Part shown: positions 62,174-64,000 of the stretch, piece by piece
Layout of the letters: each line of letters starts with the position of its first letter
Position numbering within the stretch: position 1 is the stretch's first letter
NCBI RefSeq assembly: GCF_900108225.1
Contig: NZ_FNUZ01000007.1
Coordinates: 124,001-188,000, forward strand
Direction of reading: 5' to 3'
Origin: Thalassococcus halodurans
GTDB lineage: Bacteria > Pseudomonadota > Alphaproteobacteria > Rhodobacterales > Rhodobacteraceae
DNA length: 64,000 bases
Notes under the pieces: generated by a model
Told to the model about the DNA's origin: nothing
The model's input: only the letters and a program-made list of their open reading frames with translations
Database searches by the model: none
Position numbers and translations under genes: made by a program

Positions 62174-63979
62174 TTAGTTCGGCAGCGAGAACACTGTCAG
62201 CTGACCACCCAGAGCGGTGTAGTCGCTCAGAGCAGCGTAGCCGCCCACAGCACCCAGACCGTCGTTCGGGTTTGTCAGACCAGCCGCCAGGCCGATGCCT
62301 GCCCAACCACCGATACCGGACAAGATGCCGATGTACTGCTTGTCATCATGCATGTAGGTCATCACGTTGCCGATGATGCCGGACGGTGTTTTGAAGCGAT
62401 ACAGCTCTGTGCCGTCTGTTGTGGACACGGCTTTCAGGTAGCCTTCCAGCGTGCCATAGAACACGACGTCACCCGCGGTAGCCAGAGCGCCGGACCATAC
62501 CGAGAACTGCTCGGGGATGGACCATTCGATCTCACCGTTGATGTTGTCCCAAGCGATGAAGTTACCCATACCGCCGTGGCTGTCAGGTGCCGGATACATC
62601 GCCAGTGTCGCGCCAACGTAGGGCTGACCAGCTGTGTAGGACACGCGGAACGGTTCGTAGTCCATGCAAACGTGGTTTGTCGGAACGTAGAACAGTTCTG
62701 TTTCGGGCGAGTACGCAGCAGGCTGCTGGTCTTTTGTACCAAGAGCCGCAGGACAGATGCCTGTCGAGTTCACGTCTTCGCCGTTCTGCTCGGTCGAGTA
62801 CTGAGCAACAACAGCCGGACGGCCATAGGTCTCAGACGCAGGGTCCATGTCGACGCCTGTTGTCCAGTTTACAGCCGGGTCATACTTTTCAGCAACCAGC
62901 AGTTCACCGGAAACACGGTCCATGGTGTACGCCAGACCGTTACGGTCGAAGTGGGTCAGAAGCTTGCGCTCAACGCCATCAATTTCCTGCTCCGTGAGGA
63001 TCATTTCGTTGATGCCGTCATAGTCCCACTCATCGTGCGGTGTCATCTGGTAGAACCACTTGGCCATACCTGTGTCGATGTCACGTGCCATGATGGTCAT
63101 GGACCAACGGTTGTCACCCGGACGCTGTGCAGGGTTCCATGTGGAAGGGTTACCTGTACCGTAGTACATCAGGTTTTCTTCCAGATCCGCGGAATACCAG
63201 CCCCATGTGGTGCCGCCACCGATCATCCACTGGTCGCCTTCCCAGGTGTTTGTACCCGAGTCTGCGCCAACCGGCTGGCCGAGGTGTGTTGTATTCTCGG
63301 GATCAGCCAGAATGTCGCTGTCCGGACCCATGGAATACGCGCGCCATGCAAGCGAACCGTCTGCGATGTTGTACGCGGTTACAGAACCACGAACACCGAA
63401 TTCACCACCGGAAATACCGACGATGACTTTGTCTTTCACCGGCAGAACTGTGGCTGTGTTGGTTTCACCGATGGACGGATCGCCGTTTACGACGGACCAT
63501 TCAACAGCACCTGTGTCTGCATTCAGCGCAACAACAGTTGTGTCAGCCTGGTGCAGGAAGATTTTGCCTTCTGCGTATGCTACGCCGCGGTTAACGGTGT
63601 CACAGCACATGACCGGAATAACGTTCGGGTCCTGCTTGGGCTCATACTTCCACTTGATCTTGCCTTCGTTGGCCAGGTCCAGAGCATAAACAATGTTCGG
63701 GAACGGCGTGTGCAGATACATTGTATCGCCAACAACCAGCGGCGAACCTTCGTGACCGCGCAGAACGCCGGTCGAGAATGTCCATGCAACCTGCAGGTCG
63801 CCCACGTTTTCCGCATTGATCTGGTCCAGCTGCGAGAAGCGCTGGTTTTTATAATCGCCGGTTTGGATGGCCCACTGGTTGGGGTTTGCCATATCAGCGA
63901 CGAGACCGTCATTTGCTGCCGCCATAGACGCGCAAAGTGCAATCCCGGATGTCAAAAGCGCTAGCTTTTTCATTTCCAA
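62174..63979 (-). CDS. xoxF: PQQ-dependent lanthanide-type methanol dehydrogenase XoxF
   Basis: 601 residues, full length, with a signal peptide (cleavage near MAA-AN). Eight-bladed quinoprotein propeller with Trp-docking repeats. Key residues: vicinal Cys125-Cys126 disulfide ([11 protein letters not shown]), metal ligands Glu193 (GGEFGVRG) and Asn277 (GTGNPSTW), catalytic Asp319, and Asp321 in DEWDYDG. The extra Asp two residues after the catalytic base distinguishes lanthanide-dependent XoxF from calcium MxaF, which has Ala. Oxidises methanol (and often other alcohols) in the periplasm. GGGAG precedes the ATG; the promoter is outside the window. Confidence 0.96.
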   Translation of the reverse strand: MEMKKLALLTSGIALCASMAAANDGLVADMANPNQWAIQTGDYKNQRFSQLDQINAENVGDLQVAWTFSTGVLRGHEGSPLVVGDTMYLHTPFPNIVYALDLANEGKIKWKYEPKQDPNVIPVMCCDTVNRGVAYAEGKIFLHQADTTVVALNADTGAVEWSVVNGDPSIGETNTATVLPVKDKVIVGISGGEFGVRGSVTAYNIADGSLAWRAYSMGPDSDILADPENTTHLGQPVGADSGTNTWEGDQWMIGGGTTWGWYSADLEENLMYYGTGNPSTWNPAQRPGDNRWSMTIMARDIDTGMAKWFYQMTPHDEWDYDGINEMILTEQEIDGVERKLLTHFDRNGLAYTMDRVSGELLVAEKYDPAVNWTTGVDMDPASETYGRPAVVAQYSTEQNGEDVNSTGICPAALGTKDQQPAAYSPETELFYVPTNHVCMDYEPFRVSYTAGQPYVGATLAMYPAPDSHGGMGNFIAWDNINGEIEWSIPEQFSVWSGALATAGDVVFYGTLEGYLKAVSTTDGTELYRFKTPSGIIGNVMTYMHDDKQYIGILSGIGGWAGIGLAAGLTNPNDGLGAVGGYAALSDYTALGGQLTVFSLPN

Positions 63980-64000
63980 CTCCCTTGTTGAGACTTCAGT

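Noticed and set aside
62162-63964. A 600-codon open frame on the plus strand, antisense to xoxF over its whole length
   Set aside because: It mirrors codon bias of the xoxF gene on the opposite strand, has Cys/Arg/Val-rich low-complexity composition and no family resemblance or ribosome site. xoxF is certain.

Overview
The window looks like the chromosome of a marine alphaproteobacterium of the Roseobacter group (Rhodobacteraceae). The evidence is high GC with GC-rich third codon positions, three complete TRAP transporters, a Mur-type Fur regulator beside sitABCD, an orphan hemP and a lanthanide-type (XoxF) methanol dehydrogenase cluster. No rRNA, tRNA, CRISPR array or insertion sequence was seen.

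Layout. 1-1463: partial membrane sensor kinase cut by the window edge. 1647-5504: Mn(II)/Fe(II) ABC transporter sitABCD, divergent from a Mur-like regulator, with two candidate 17-bp operators between them. 5589-8997: tex, a GntR/FadR regulator and the tiny hemP gene. 9172-21220: a hexuronate and unsaturated-uronate catabolic locus: a ten-gene minus-strand operon (uxaC, TRAP dctPQM, kdgF, kduI, kduD, uxuB, uxuA, uxaA) divergent from gntR-kdgK. Together these take glucuronate, and KdgF/KduI/KduD substrates from polyuronide lyases, to KDG and KDPG. 22054-30753: a seven-gene operon (HutG-like hydrolase, TRAP QMP, glutamine-synthetase-like ligase, aldehyde dehydrogenase, Fe-type alcohol dehydrogenase) divergent from an RpiR regulator; I infer gamma-glutamylation-based use of an amine or amino alcohol.

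30773-31855 is an AT-rich insertion carrying a SIR2/AbiH-like defence-type gene interrupted by one in-frame amber codon. 31930-40763 holds a PhoD-like phosphoesterase, a TetR regulator, an AglD/MprF-type membrane protein, a CDP-alcohol phosphatidyltransferase, a YnjBCD-type ABC transporter and LrgAB.

40767-48969 and 60181-63979 are two arms of a PQQ/quinoprotein (xox) cluster. The right arm has xoxF (Asp-Tyr-Asp lanthanide signature), cytochrome xoxG, xoxJ and a CXXXCW protein. The left arm holds accessory genes: two beta-propellers, a SoxYZ-like carrier, an MxaD-like protein, two periplasmic binding proteins, an ABC transporter, a cupredoxin-like protein without copper ligands, and an 86-residue extremely acidic PepSY-like exported protein that is the best candidate for a new lanthanide-handling component. 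Between the arms (48966-60007) lies a pim-like dicarboxylate beta-oxidation operon (pimFBCDA-like) with its own IclR regulator and TRAP transporter.
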